From Clostridia bacterium (lineage in GTDB: Bacteria > Bacillota > Clostridia > Oscillospirales > Butyricicoccaceae), in assembly GCA_017556565.1 (NCBI GenBank), contig JAFYMQ010000069.1, forward strand, positions 1-7,194: DNA of 7,194 nt, given 5' to 3'. How positions within the stretch are numbered: position 1 is the first letter of the stretch; the number at the start of each line of letters is the position of its first letter. The translations under genes and the position numbers were made by a program. Below are positions 1-6,264 of the stretch, in pieces. The notes beneath the pieces are model-generated. The model ran no database searches. It was not told the origin of the DNA and saw only the letters and a program-made list of their open reading frames with translations.

Positions 1-119
1 GCGTGAGCAAACCCCCGCCCTACTGTGTGCCACAGAATATGCACAACCACTGTAGGGACAGACGTACCCGACTGTCCACGGGAGGGCACAGAGACCCTCC
101 CCTACGGGCTCATCAACTA
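1..119. other. Intergenic flank, no gene seen
   Basis: This stretch lies beyond the terminator of the ribosomal operon. An open frame runs through it on the plus strand (from position 3), but that frame continues through the hairpin array, the terminator and into antisense rplQ, has no ribosome binding site and its translation resembles no protein, so I do not call a gene. What is visible is palindromic DNA: a small hairpin at 23-35 (arms CTGTG/CACAG, loop TGC) and the three-armed repeat listed separately at 51-105. The sequence CCCCGCCCTAC at 13-23 resembles the right end of that repeat (CCTCCCCTAC) and may be a remnant of a second copy. Confidence 0.6.
51..105. repeat. Three-armed palindromic intergenic repeat (GTAG...CTAC)
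   Basis: The ends GTAG (52-55) and CTAC (102-105) are complementary and enclose two hairpins side by side: GGACAG (56-61) with CTGTCC (72-77) around a 10-nt loop, and GGGAGGG (80-86) with CCCTCCC (95-101) around the loop CACAGAGA. The result is a compact three-way-junction shape as DNA or RNA on either strand. From memory, GTAGGG...GGGAGGGCA...ACCCTCCCCTAC elements recur in intergenic regions of Clostridia from the gut, so I infer a dispersed non-coding repeat of MITE or REP type; the recurrence was not checked here. It is not a tRNA: no anticodon arm, T-loop motif or acceptor stem of the right length is present. Confidence 0.6.
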
Positions 120-213
120 ATATTTTGCGGTGCAAAATATATCATACACCGCAGGGTGTATATCATATCGCACAAGCGATATATCATCCGCGACCGCAGG
201 GCGCGGATATCAT
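120..213. repeat. Tandem array of short hairpins joined by ATATCAT
   Basis: Four perfect inverted repeats follow each other directly. H1 is 120-140 (arms ATATTTTG/CAAAATAT, 5-nt loop). H2 is 144-161 (ATACACC/GGTGTAT, loop GCAG). H3 is 165-182 (ATATCGC/GCGATAT, loop ACAA). H4 is 186-208 (ATCCGCG/CGCGGAT, 9-nt loop that can close two more C-G pairs). Each hairpin is followed by an exact ATATCAT, at 139-145, 160-166, 181-187 and 207-213, whose outer bases form part of the flanking arms. The arms differ in sequence and base composition while the linker and the palindromic design are kept, which suggests selection or a copying mechanism acting on structure. H2 and H4 share the 9-mer ACCGCAGGG. Function unknown; it lies downstream of the operon terminator. 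Confidence 0.8.
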
Positions 214-240
214 TGCGAGCAACGCGAGCGTGCGACGCAC
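214..240. repeat. Possible fifth, imperfect palindrome of the array
   Basis: Directly after the last ATATCAT comes a GC-rich segment built of short related pieces (TGCGAGCA, ACGCGAGCG, TGCGACGCA). TGCG and GCA at the left can pair with TGC and CGCA at the right with one- and two-base bulges. It may be a degenerate fifth unit of the hairpin array, abutting the A-tract that encodes the U-run of the operon terminator. The pairing is weaker than in the four units before it, so this is tentative. Confidence 0.35.
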
Positions 241-288
241 AAAAAAACAAAGGGATTGTTGCGGAGGCATCCTTCCGCAACAATCCCT
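241..288 (-). terminator. Intrinsic terminator of the ribosomal operon
   Basis: On the minus-strand transcript a perfect 15-bp stem (AGGGATTGTTGCGGA paired with TCCGCAACAATCCCT; plus-strand arms 251-265 and 274-288, with a further G-C and G-U pair possible inside) closes an 8-nt loop and is followed at once by TTGTTTTTTT (the A-rich run 241-250). It begins 19 nt after the rplQ stop codon. The plus-strand side lacks a T-run, so it acts only on leftward transcription. This marks the end of the superoperon. Confidence 0.95.
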
Positions 289-307
289 CTAACCTATCTT
301 ATATTAC

Positions 308-649
308 TCAGATAAGCTCGATGATTGCCATCTCAGCAGCGTCGCCGCGACGGGGGCCGATCTTGGTGATACGGACATAACCGCCATTACGGTCTGCGTA
401 CTTGGGAGCAATTTCATCAAAAGTCTTCTTGACAACATCCTCTTTGGTGATGAAGGCCATGGCCTTACGCTTAGCGTTGAGGTCACCCTTCTTGCCGAGG
501 GTTATCATCTTTTCAGCCAAAGGACGAACTTCCTTGGCTCTTGTAACGGTAGTTTCGATCTTACCGTTTTCCAGCAGATATGTGACCATTGCACGCAGCA
601 TTGCGCGGCGATGATCGGTAGGTCTGCCGAGCTTACGGGTTCCGGGCAT
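308..649 (-). CDS. rplQ: 50S ribosomal protein L17
   Basis: A complete 113-residue L17, the usual bacterial length, which sits near the exit of the nascent peptide tunnel of the large subunit. The N-terminal block [17 protein letters not shown] (5-21) and the segment [23 protein letters not shown] (31-53; the family's IETT..RAKE..P..EKMITL core) identify it, and the C-terminal end [22 protein letters not shown] is typical. The ATG start has AGGAGGT at 658-664, 8 nt upstream. It is the last gene of the run, 90 nt after rpoA, the widest gap in the operon and one that contains a strong stem-loop, so it may be expressed somewhat independently. The terminator follows 19 nt after the stop. Confidence 0.98.
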   Translation of the reverse strand: MPGTRKLGRPTDHRRAMLRAMVTYLLENGKIETTVTRAKEVRPLAEKMITLGKKGDLNAKRKAMAFITKEDVVKKTFDEIAPKYADRNGGYVRITKIGPRRGDAAEMAIIELI

Positions 650-667
650 TGTAATGTACCTCCTTAA

Positions 668-729
668 CGGTTTACAGGCACCACTCCGCGACGCTCCTGT
701 GAGCGCCGCCGGAGCACCTGCTTAAACGG
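668..729 (-). other. Long stem-loop between rpoA and rplQ
   Basis: The 90-nt rpoA-rplQ gap folds almost end to end. The core is a 13-bp stem with one bulged base (plus-strand arms 684-696 and 701-714, four-base loop 697-700). Below it, across an internal loop, CAGG/CCTG pairs (675-678 with 717-720), and then a five-base helix (670-674 with 723-727), plus one more pair (668 with 729) past a mismatch. In the mRNA its foot ends about 4-6 nt before the rplQ Shine-Dalgarno sequence. No U-run follows, so it is not an intrinsic terminator. It may control rplQ translation, protect the rpoA message from 3' decay, or guide processing; which of these is not decided by the sequence. Confidence 0.7.
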
Positions 730-739
730 ATTGTTTCGT

Positions 740-1687
740 TTAGTTTTCGCTCTTTGCGAGATCCAGTCCCATTTCGGCAAGCTTGTTGATAACTTCTTCA
801 AGGGACTTAGCGCCGAGGTTACGCACCTTCTTCATGTCTTCTTCAGTAGTCTTGACGAGGTCACCTACTGTATTGATGCCGGCTCTCTTGAGGCAGTTGA
901 AGGAACGTACGGACAGGTCGAGCTCTTCGATGGTCATATCGAGCATCTTGTCGGGCTCGCTCTGCTTGGTCTCAACTACCATAGATCTGGTGCTGATATC
1001 CTCGGACAGCTCAATGAACAGCTGCAGATGATCGGTGAGTATCTTAGCAGACATAGACACAGCGTCTTTTGCGCTGATGGTCTTGTTGGTGAATACTTCG
1101 ATTGTCAGCTTGTCATAGTCGGTCATGTTGCCGACGCGGGTGTTATCTACAGTGTAGTTAACCTTCTGAACAGGGCTGTAGAAGGAGTCGACAGGGATAG
1201 TGCCGATGACCTGCTGGGGAGCCTTGTTCTTGTCGGCGGAGACATAGCCTCTGCCGTGGTTGAAGGTGATCTCCATAGAGAACTTTGCGTCCTCCATAAG
1301 AGTAGCTATATGAAGGTCGGGGTTAATTATCTCGATCTCGCTGTCACACTGTATATCGCCAGCAGTGACCTCGCCGGGTCCTACTGCATCGATAACAACA
1401 GTCTTCGGCTCCTGACTGTGCAGCTTGGCGATGATTGCCTTGACGTTGAGGACGATCTCGGTCATATCCTCGGTAACACCGGGGATTACGGAGAACTCGT
1501 GCTGAACGCCGGCTACCTTAACCGAAGTAGCTGCGGTGCCGGGAAGCGAGGAAAGAAGAATGCGACGCAAGGAGTTGCCGAGGGTAGTGCCGTAACCGCG
1601 CTCCAGGGGTTCTACTACGAACTTGGCATAAGAACCGTCTTCAAGAGCTTCAGCACATTCAATACGCGGTCTTTCAATTGCTATCAT
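740..1687 (-). CDS. rpoA: DNA-directed RNA polymerase subunit alpha
   Basis: A complete 315-residue alpha subunit, which dimerises to nucleate assembly of the beta and beta' subunits and contacts UP elements and activators. The N-terminal assembly domain spans about 1-230, with the dimer-forming motif [22 protein letters not shown] at 29-50 (family-typical EPLERG.G.TLGN.LRR.LLSS). A short linker (about 231-247) leads to the C-terminal domain (about 248-315), where [12 protein letters not shown] (260-271) and NLGAKSLEE (290-298) carry the DNA-contacting residues R261, N264, C265, G292, K294 and S295, equivalent to E. coli R265, N268, C269, G296, K298 and S299. The ATG start has AGGAGGG a few bases upstream. 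It lies 61 nt after rpsD and 90 nt before rplQ. Confidence 0.98.
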   Translation of the reverse strand: MIAIERPRIECAEALEDGSYAKFVVEPLERGYGTTLGNSLRRILLSSLPGTAATSVKVAGVQHEFSVIPGVTEDMTEIVLNVKAIIAKLHSQEPKTVVIDAVGPGEVTAGDIQCDSEIEIINPDLHIATLMEDAKFSMEITFNHGRGYVSADKNKAPQQVIGTIPVDSFYSPVQKVNYTVDNTRVGNMTDYDKLTIEVFTNKTISAKDAVSMSAKILTDHLQLFIELSEDISTRSMVVETKQSEPDKMLDMTIEELDLSVRSFNCLKRAGINTVGDLVKTTEEDMKKVRNLGAKSLEEVINKLAEMGLDLAKSEN

Positions 1688-1709
1688 ATTACCCTCCTAA
1701 ATATTCTTT

Positions 1710-1720
1710 GCCTGTTAGGC
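1710..1720. other. Small inverted repeat in the rpsD-rpoA gap
   Basis: GCCT and AGGC arms around GTT/AAC form a 4-bp hairpin in the 61-nt gap before rpoA. It is short, has no U-run and lies upstream of the rpoA ribosome binding site. It could be chance; I list it only because this is the second-longest gap of the operon and nothing else is visible in it. Confidence 0.25.
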
Positions 1721-1748
1721 TGATTAAGCTGATAGACCAAGCAGGTTA

Positions 1749-2375
1749 TTACTTGGAGTACAGCTCGACGATGAGATGCTCTGCGACCTGCAGGTCGATC
1801 TCGCTGCGCTCGGGAAGTGCAACAACGGTTGCCTGTGCCTTTGCACGGTCAACGCTGAGCCAGTTGAGAGCAGGACGGGAAGCGTTAGCCTCCAGAACAC
1901 CCTTGACCTTATCGGAACCCATGCTGGATTCACGGATGGCGATAACGTCGCCTGCCTTAACAAGGTAAGAGGGGATATTGACCTTCTTGCCGTTTACGGT
2001 GAAGTGAGCGTGGGAAACGAGCTGTCTTGCTTCGGGACGGCTCATTGCGAAGCCTGCACGGTAAACAACGTTGTCCAGACGGCTCTCGAGCAGCTTGAGA
2101 AGGTTTTCACCCTGGATACCGGGCATCTTCTCAGCCAGCTCAAAGTAATGATGGAACTGCTTCTCCAGCAGGCCATAATACTTCTTTGCCTTCTGCTTTT
2201 CACGGAGCTGGGTTGCGTATTCGCTGGCTTTCTTTCTGCCCTGACCGTGCTGGCCGGGAGCGTAGCCGCGACGTGCGATAGCGCACTTATCGGTATAGCA
2301 TCTGTCACCCTTAAGGAAGAGCTTATCGCCTTCTCTGCGGCAAATGCGGCATACTGCATCTGTATATCTTGCCAT
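1749..2375 (-). CDS. rpsD: 30S ribosomal protein S4
   Basis: A complete 208-residue S4, a primary 16S rRNA binding protein that starts assembly of the 30S body and guards decoding accuracy. It is the zinc-binding (C+) form: C9, C12, C26 and C31 are all present in the N-terminal segment. [22 protein letters not shown] follows (41-62), and the S4 RNA-binding domain starts at about 98 with [20 protein letters not shown] and [13 protein letters not shown]. The ATG start is preceded by AGGAGGT. Its place between rpsK and rpoA is normal in Clostridia but not in Bacillus, where rpsD is a separate autoregulated gene. No S4-binding leader is evident in the 18-nt gap upstream, so any feedback by S4 would have to act elsewhere in the operon. 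Confidence 0.98.
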   Translation of the reverse strand: MARYTDAVCRICRREGDKLFLKGDRCYTDKCAIARRGYAPGQHGQGRKKASEYATQLREKQKAKKYYGLLEKQFHHYFELAEKMPGIQGENLLKLLESRLDNVVYRAGFAMSRPEARQLVSHAHFTVNGKKVNIPSYLVKAGDVIAIRESSMGSDKVKGVLEANASRPALNWLSVDRAKAQATVVALPERSEIDLQVAEHLIVELYSK

Positions 2376-2393
2376 ATTCAGTGTACCTCCTGC

Positions 2394-2801
2394 TTAAACT
2401 CTTCTTCTCTTGGGGGGACGGCAGCCGTTGTGAGGAATGGGAGTAACGTCCTTGATCATTACAACCTCGAGGCCTGCTGCCTGCAGTGCACGGATAGCTG
2501 CTTCTCTGCCCTGGCCGGGGCCGCGAACGTAAACTTCGACGGTCTTGAGGCCGTGCTCCATAGCAGCCTTTGCTGCTGTCTCAGCAGCGGTCTGAGCTGC
2601 GAAGGGAGTGGACTTTCTGCTGCCGCGGAAGCCGAGCTCACCTGCGGATGCCCAGGAAATAGCGTTACCGGTCAGATCGGTGATGGTAACGATAGTGTTG
2701 TTAAAGGAAGAGCGGATATGAACTGCGCCCTTTTCAATATTCTTACGCTCGCGACGCTTGGTGCGAACTGCGCCCTTTTTGGGCTGTGCTGCTTTAGCCA
2801 T
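2394..2801 (-). CDS. rpsK: 30S ribosomal protein S11
   Basis: A complete 135-residue S11 of the 30S platform, next to the mRNA exit site. Diagnostic segments are [20 protein letters not shown] (27-46), the [18 protein letters not shown] block (53-70), [16 protein letters not shown] (91-106) and the C-terminal end [18 protein letters not shown], with the Asn-Gly pair N125-G126 that in E. coli S11 is a known isoaspartate site. The start ATG has GGAGGG that begins immediately after the rpsM stop codon (TAAGGAGGG), so termination of S13 synthesis delivers ribosomes next to this site. The gap to rpsM is 15 nt. Confidence 0.98.
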   Translation of the reverse strand: MAKAAQPKKGAVRTKRRERKNIEKGAVHIRSSFNNTIVTITDLTGNAISWASAGELGFRGSRKSTPFAAQTAAETAAKAAMEHGLKTVEVYVRGPGQGREAAIRALQAAGLEVVMIKDVTPIPHNGCRPPKRRRV

Positions 2802-2816
2802 TTATCCGTTCCCTCC

Positions 2817-3185
2817 TTACTTCTTCTTGTTAGCAATGGTCTTCTTGGGACCCTTGCGGGTTCTTGCATTGGTCTTGGAGCGCTGGCCACGAACGGGCAG
2901 ACCCTTGCGGTGACGCAGACCTCTGTAGGAACCGATTTCTACAAGTCTCTTGATGTTGAGTGCTACATCGCGACGCAGATCGCCTTCGACTACGTAGTCG
3001 CGCTCGATAACTTCACGCAGGCGAGCAGCCTCGTCTTCTGTCAGATCCTTAACACGAGTATCGGGATTGATACCGGTCTTGGTGAGTATGTCCATAGAAT
3101 GCTTGGGGCCTATACCGTAGATATAGGTCAGACCAATTTCCACACGCTTCTCGCGGGGAAGGTCAACACCGGCAATACGAGCCAT
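2817..3185 (-). CDS. rpsM: 30S ribosomal protein S13
   Basis: A complete 122-residue S13 of the 30S head, which forms intersubunit bridges and contacts the P-site tRNA through its basic tail. The start [20 protein letters not shown] and the IYGIGPKHS helix-turn segment (22-30) are typical, as is the RNA-contacting block [15 protein letters not shown] (88-102) and the lysine-rich end [25 protein letters not shown] lies 6 nt before the ATG. It follows rpmJ after 20 nt and precedes rpsK, the conserved order of the bacterial alpha operon. Confidence 0.98.
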   Translation of the reverse strand: MARIAGVDLPREKRVEIGLTYIYGIGPKHSMDILTKTGINPDTRVKDLTEDEAARLREVIERDYVVEGDLRRDVALNIKRLVEIGSYRGLRHRKGLPVRGQRSKTNARTRKGPKKTIANKKK

Positions 3186-3205
3186 TTAATTACCTCCTGT
3201 TTTTC

Positions 3206-3334
<129 letters not shown>

Positions 3335-3348
3335 TTAATAGGCAGCGC

Positions 3349-3567
3349 TTATTTGGAGCGCCAGGTGATCCTGCCTCTGGTGAGGTCGTAGGGTGACATC
3401 TGTAAAGTCACATTATCGCCGGGCAGTATCTTAATGTAGTTCATACGCAGTTTTCCGGAGATGTGAGCCAGCACCTTGTGGCCGCCCGCGATCTCCACGG
3501 TGAACATAGCGTTAGGCAGCGCCTCTATAACGGTACCTTCGACCTCGATCATATCTTCTTTTGGCAA
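3349..3567 (-). CDS. infA: Translation initiation factor IF-1
   Basis: A complete 72-residue IF-1, a single OB-fold (S1-like) protein that binds the 30S A site and works with IF-2 and IF-3 to select the initiator t[38 protein letters not shown] and [13 protein letters not shown] are family hallmarks. The start codon is TTG (3565-3567): it lies 8 nt downstream of AGGAGGT (3576-3582), aligns with the N-terminus of other IF-1 proteins, and an in-frame TAA lies three codons upstream. The next in-frame ATG is codon 6, with no good ribosome binding site and a truncated first strand. It is the only complete gene here not starting with ATG. It follows the map stop by 1 nt; its ribosome binding site lies within the last map codons. 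Confidence 0.97.
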   Translation of the reverse strand: MPKEDMIEVEGTVIEALPNAMFTVEIAGGHKVLAHISGKLRMNYIKILPGDNVTLQMSPYDLTRGRITWRSK

Positions 3568-3568
3568 A

Positions 3569-4336
3569 TCAAATTACCTCCTCAGCAAGCTGTGCAGTCA
3601 AGATGATCGGTTCGCCTTCTGTGATCAGGATGGTGTTTTCGTAGTGGGACGACAGACTTCCGTCTGCGGTCTTCACCGTCCATCCGTCGCTAAGGCGTTT
3701 TACATCATAGCCGCCCGCATTGACCATGGGCTCTATAGCCAAAGTCATTCCGGCGGCGAGCCGTGCTCCGTGTCCCGCGACCCAGTAGTTGGGTACTTCG
3801 GGCTCTTCGTGGAGCGCTCTCCCTATTCCGTGTCCCACATATTCTCTTACTACAGAGAAGCCGCAGCCCTCACAATGGGCCTGAATGGCTCTTGCAATAT
3901 CTGAAATACGGAAGCCCGGACGGGCAAACTTGATACCTTCATAGAAGCTCTGCCTCGTTGCCTCTATCAGTTTGTCGGCAACGGGTGATATGACTCCTGC
4001 CGCGAAGGTGGCGGCGCAGTCACCGTGAACACCCTTGTAACATGCGCCCACATCGATCTTGACGATGTCGCCTTCCTGGATCTTCCTCTTTTTTGAGGGG
4101 ATGCCGTGGATGACTTCATCATTGATGGAGCAGCATATAGAAGCGGGAAAGCCGTTGTAGTTGAGGAAGGAGGGTTTAGCTCCGTAGCTCTCGATAACCT
4201 TGCGTGCTATGGCGTCAAGCTCATAGGTGGTTATGCCCGGCTCTACCGCTGCGCCGCAGGCGCGCCTTGCCGCATCGGCAATGGCGCCTGCTTTGCGCAT
4301 AAGAGTGATTTCCTTTGGGGATTTGAGGGAAATCAT
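3569..4336 (-). CDS. map: Methionine aminopeptidase, type I
   Basis: A complete 255-residue type I enzyme that removes the initiator methionine from nascent proteins after deformylation. The pita-bread catalytic domain fills the protein, with all metal ligands in place: D95 (IVKIDVGA), D106 (HGDCAATF), H169 (YVGHGIG), E202 (AIEPM) and E233 (HYENTI), plus the substrate-side histidines H77 (EVIHGIP) and H176 (LHEEP). No N-terminal SEC-C zinc motif is present. The start ATG overlaps the adk stop in TAATG, and GGAGGG lies 9 nt upstream within the end of adk, which favours translational coupling. Many Firmicutes have a small KOW-domain gene between map and infA; here the two are 1 nt apart and that gene is absent. 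Confidence 0.97.
   Translation of the reverse strand: MISLKSPKEITLMRKAGAIADAARRACGAAVEPGITTYELDAIARKVIESYGAKPSFLNYNGFPASICCSINDEVIHGIPSKKRKIQEGDIVKIDVGACYKGVHGDCAATFAAGVISPVADKLIEATRQSFYEGIKFARPGFRISDIARAIQAHCEGCGFSVVREYVGHGIGRALHEEPEVPNYWVAGHGARLAAGMTLAIEPMVNAGGYDVKRLSDGWTVKTADGSLSSHYENTILITEGEPIILTAQLAEEVI
3576..3582 (-). promoter_or_regulatory. Ribosome binding site that fixes the infA TTG start
   Basis: AGGAGGT on the minus strand is a full match to the anti-Shine-Dalgarno sequence. It is encoded inside the last codons of map (Glu-Glu-Val) and sits 8 nt before the TTG at 3565-3567, but 23 nt before the next ATG at 3550-3552. This spacing is the main reason for choosing TTG. The TGA stop of map lies between the site and the start, so initiation on infA is likely coupled to the end of map translation. 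Confidence 0.85.
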
Positions 4337-4971
4337 TACTTCATTCCCTCCACCACCGCCAAGACATCAGAGCTTACCTTGTCGGGGGCTTGTGTTCCGT
4401 CGATAACGAACTCGCGGCCGCTTGCGCGGTAGTAGCTGATGATAGGCTCGGTCTTCTCGTGGTAGACGTGGAGTCTGTTCAGAACTACCTCGGGAGCGTC
4501 GTCGCTGCGGATACCAAGCTCAGTGCCGCACTTGTCGCACACGCCCTCGGTTTTGGGAGGCAGAGTGGTCAGGTGGTAGGTCATCTGGCACTTGGGGCAG
4601 GTGCGGCGCTGTGCCATACGGTCAACGATAACCTCGTCGGGTACGTCCAGCACGATAACGCCGTCAACGCGGGTCAGTTCGTCAAGCATTTCTGCCTGTC
4701 TGACGGTGCGGGGATAACCGTCAAAGATGACGCCTTTTGCACATTCGGGGGAAGCAAGCTTCCTCTTGAGCAGGTCAAGCACGATCTCGTCGGAGACGAA
4801 TGCGCCGCTCTCGAGGATAGCTTTTATCTCTCTACCCTTTTCCGAATCTTCTTTTGCGACTTCTCTGAGCAGATTTCCCGTAGAAAGGGCGCAGAGCCCT
4901 TCGCTTTGCATTATGATGTTAGCCTGTGTGCCTTTGCCGGCACCGGGGGCTCCCAGTAATACAAGATTCAT
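4336..4971 (-). CDS. adk: Adenylate kinase
   Basis: A complete 211-residue long-form adenylate kinase (ATP + AMP to 2 ADP), cytoplasmic. The P-loop GAPGAGKGT (7-15, K13) is followed by the AMP-binding STGNLLR segment (T31, R36), the FDGYPRT motif with R88 and Q92, and a LID domain (about 122-158) with four cysteines C125, C128, C145 and C148 that should bind zinc, as in Gram-positive enzymes. The arginines of SDDAPEVVLNRL (R155, R166) complete the active site. The common STGD reads STGN here (N33). Its ribosome binding site GGAG overlaps the last codon of secY, 6 nt separate the genes, and its stop overlaps the map start. Confidence 0.97.
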   Translation of the reverse strand: MNLVLLGAPGAGKGTQANIIMQSEGLCALSTGNLLREVAKEDSEKGREIKAILESGAFVSDEIVLDLLKRKLASPECAKGVIFDGYPRTVRQAEMLDELTRVDGVIVLDVPDEVIVDRMAQRRTCPKCQMTYHLTTLPPKTEGVCDKCGTELGIRSDDAPEVVLNRLHVYHEKTEPIISYYRASGREFVIDGTQAPDKVSSDVLAVVEGMK

Positions 4972-4977
4972 AGCTTC

Positions 4978-6264
4978 TTACTCCAAAAATCCCTTGTAGT
5001 GGCGCATCAGCATCTCGTTCTCGATAGCCTTGGTGGTTTCGAGGATGACGCCGACCATAATCATAACCGAGGTACCGCCTACACCCAGGGTAGCAAGACC
5101 GGGGATGTTACTCATGATGAGGGGCAGACCGGCGATGATTGCCAGGAAGATAGCACCCATCAGTGTGACCTTGTTCAGCACCTTGGTGATGAAGTCAGAG
5201 GTGGGACGACCGGGACGGAAGCCGGGGATAAATCCGCCGTTCTTACGCAGGTTGTTTGCTACCTCGATGGGGTTGAACTGGATTGCGGAGTAGAAGTATG
5301 CGAATGCAAATATCAGCAGCACGTAGATGATGATATATGCGGGGGCGTTCTGAGCGAACCAGTTGTTGGCGAACTTGTAGAGGAAGGTGCCCTCTGCAGG
5401 CTGGGTAAATGCAACAATGGTTGCGGGCACACTGACGATGGTGGAGGCAAAGATGACAGGCATAACACCGGACATATTGACCTTCATGGGCAGATGTGTG
5501 CTCTGACCGCCGTACTGCTTTCTGCCTACAACGCGCTTTGCGTACTGCACGGGTATGCGGCGCTCAGCGTTGGTGATGTAGATGATGAAAGCGATGATAG
5601 CAACAAAAGTGACAAGGATGATGAGCAGCTTCAGAACGATCATGCTGCCGGTCTTGAAACCGTTGATGATGGTCGGAACAGCTGTGGGACCGCGGCTGAC
5701 GATACCAACAAGAAGGATCATGGAGATACCGTTACCGATGCCCTTCTGGGTGATGCGCTCACCCAGCCACATTACGAACATGGAGCCTGCGATGAATGTC
5801 ATGATGACAACAATGATGCTCCACAGGTCGGTTCTTGTCATAACGCCGTAGCTCTTGAGCAGCAGCTGATAGCTGAAGCCCATGACTGCAGCCAGCAGGA
5901 GAGTCAGGCAGCGGGTGATGAAGTTGATCTTCTTCTTGCCCTCTTCGCCGCCTTCCTTGGCGAGTCTCTCCAGAGCAGGGATAGCTACCTGGAGAAGCTG
6001 GATAATAATGGAGCTGTTAATGTAGGGATAGATGCTCAGTGCAAAGATGGATGCCTGCTGCAGACCGCCGCCGGCCAGGATATTGAAGTAACCCAGCAGG
6101 TTGCCGCTGTTAGAGGCCATGAACTGTGCACCCAGAGCTGCTGTATCAACGTAAGGAACGTAAATAGCGTATCCGAAGCGGAAAACGATGAGGGCGAAAA
6201 TGACGTAGAGCAGTTTCTTGCGCAGGTCGGGAATCTTCCATGCGTTTCTGACTGTTTCTATCAT
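4978..6264 (-). CDS. secY: Protein translocase subunit SecY
   Basis: A complete 428-residue SecY, the channel of the Sec translocon in the cytoplasmic membrane, working with SecE, SecG and SecA or the ribosome. Ten hydrophobic segments are visible, the first at about 18-38; the plug region is near 55-72. Hallmarks are YPYINSSIIIQLL (79-91, usually PYITASI), LGERITQKGIGNGISMIL (167-184), the SecA/ribosome-binding loop RRIPVQYAKR (235-244), PMKVNMSGVMPVIFASTI (259-276), FNPIEVANNLRKNGGFIPG (330-348) with the second large cytosolic loop, and the end MRHYKGFLE. The ATG overlaps the rplO stop in TGATG, with GAGGTGAT just upstream inside rplO, so its translation is probably coupled to L15. Confidence 0.98.
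   Translation of the reverse strand: MIETVRNAWKIPDLRKKLLYVIFALIVFRFGYAIYVPYVDTAALGAQFMASNSGNLLGYFNILAGGGLQQASIFALSIYPYINSSIIIQLLQVAIPALERLAKEGGEEGKKKINFITRCLTLLLAAVMGFSYQLLLKSYGVMTRTDLWSIIVVIMTFIAGSMFVMWLGERITQKGIGNGISMILLVGIVSRGPTAVPTIINGFKTGSMIVLKLLIILVTFVAIIAFIIYITNAERRIPVQYAKRVVGRKQYGGQSTHLPMKVNMSGVMPVIFASTIVSVPATIVAFTQPAEGTFLYKFANNWFAQNAPAYIIIYVLLIFAFAYFYSAIQFNPIEVANNLRKNGGFIPGFRPGRPTSDFITKVLNKVTLMGAIFLAIIAGLPLIMSNIPGLATLGVGGTSVMIMVGVILETTKAIENEMLMRHYKGFLE

Noticed and set aside
51..105. tRNA or other cloverleaf RNA gene
   Set aside because: The outer stem is only four pairs and the loops lack anticodon, D- and T-loop features; total length is too short for a tRNA.
120..213. CRISPR array
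   Set aside because: The repeated unit is only 7 nt, the intervening pieces are 14-19 nt and are themselves palindromes, and no cas gene is nearby.
3..380. A 125-codon open frame on the plus strand through the repeats
   Set aside because: It crosses the three-armed repeat, the hairpin array, the terminator and antisense rplQ; open only by chance, with arginine- and proline-rich nonsense sequence.
668..729. Intrinsic terminator after rpoA
   Set aside because: The stem is strong but the transcript continues TAAACCGTTAAGGAGG with no U-run in the leftward direction, and the rplQ ribosome binding site follows immediately.
731..1723. A 330-codon open frame on the plus strand opposite rpoA
   Set aside because: Shadow of rpoA; it starts inside the rpoA-rplQ gap with no ribosome binding site and resembles no protein family.
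3550..3552. ATG at codon 6 as the true infA start
   Set aside because: It would shorten the first beta strand of IF-1, has no good Shine-Dalgarno sequence, and lies 23 nt from the strong AGGAGGT that is ideally placed for TTG.
4874..4876. Asparagine in place of aspartate in the STGD motif of adenylate kinase (N33) as a sign of an inactive enzyme
   Set aside because: All other P-loop, AMP-site, arginine and zinc-LID residues are intact and Asn is, as far as I recall, found at this place in other adenylate kinases, so loss of function is not supported.
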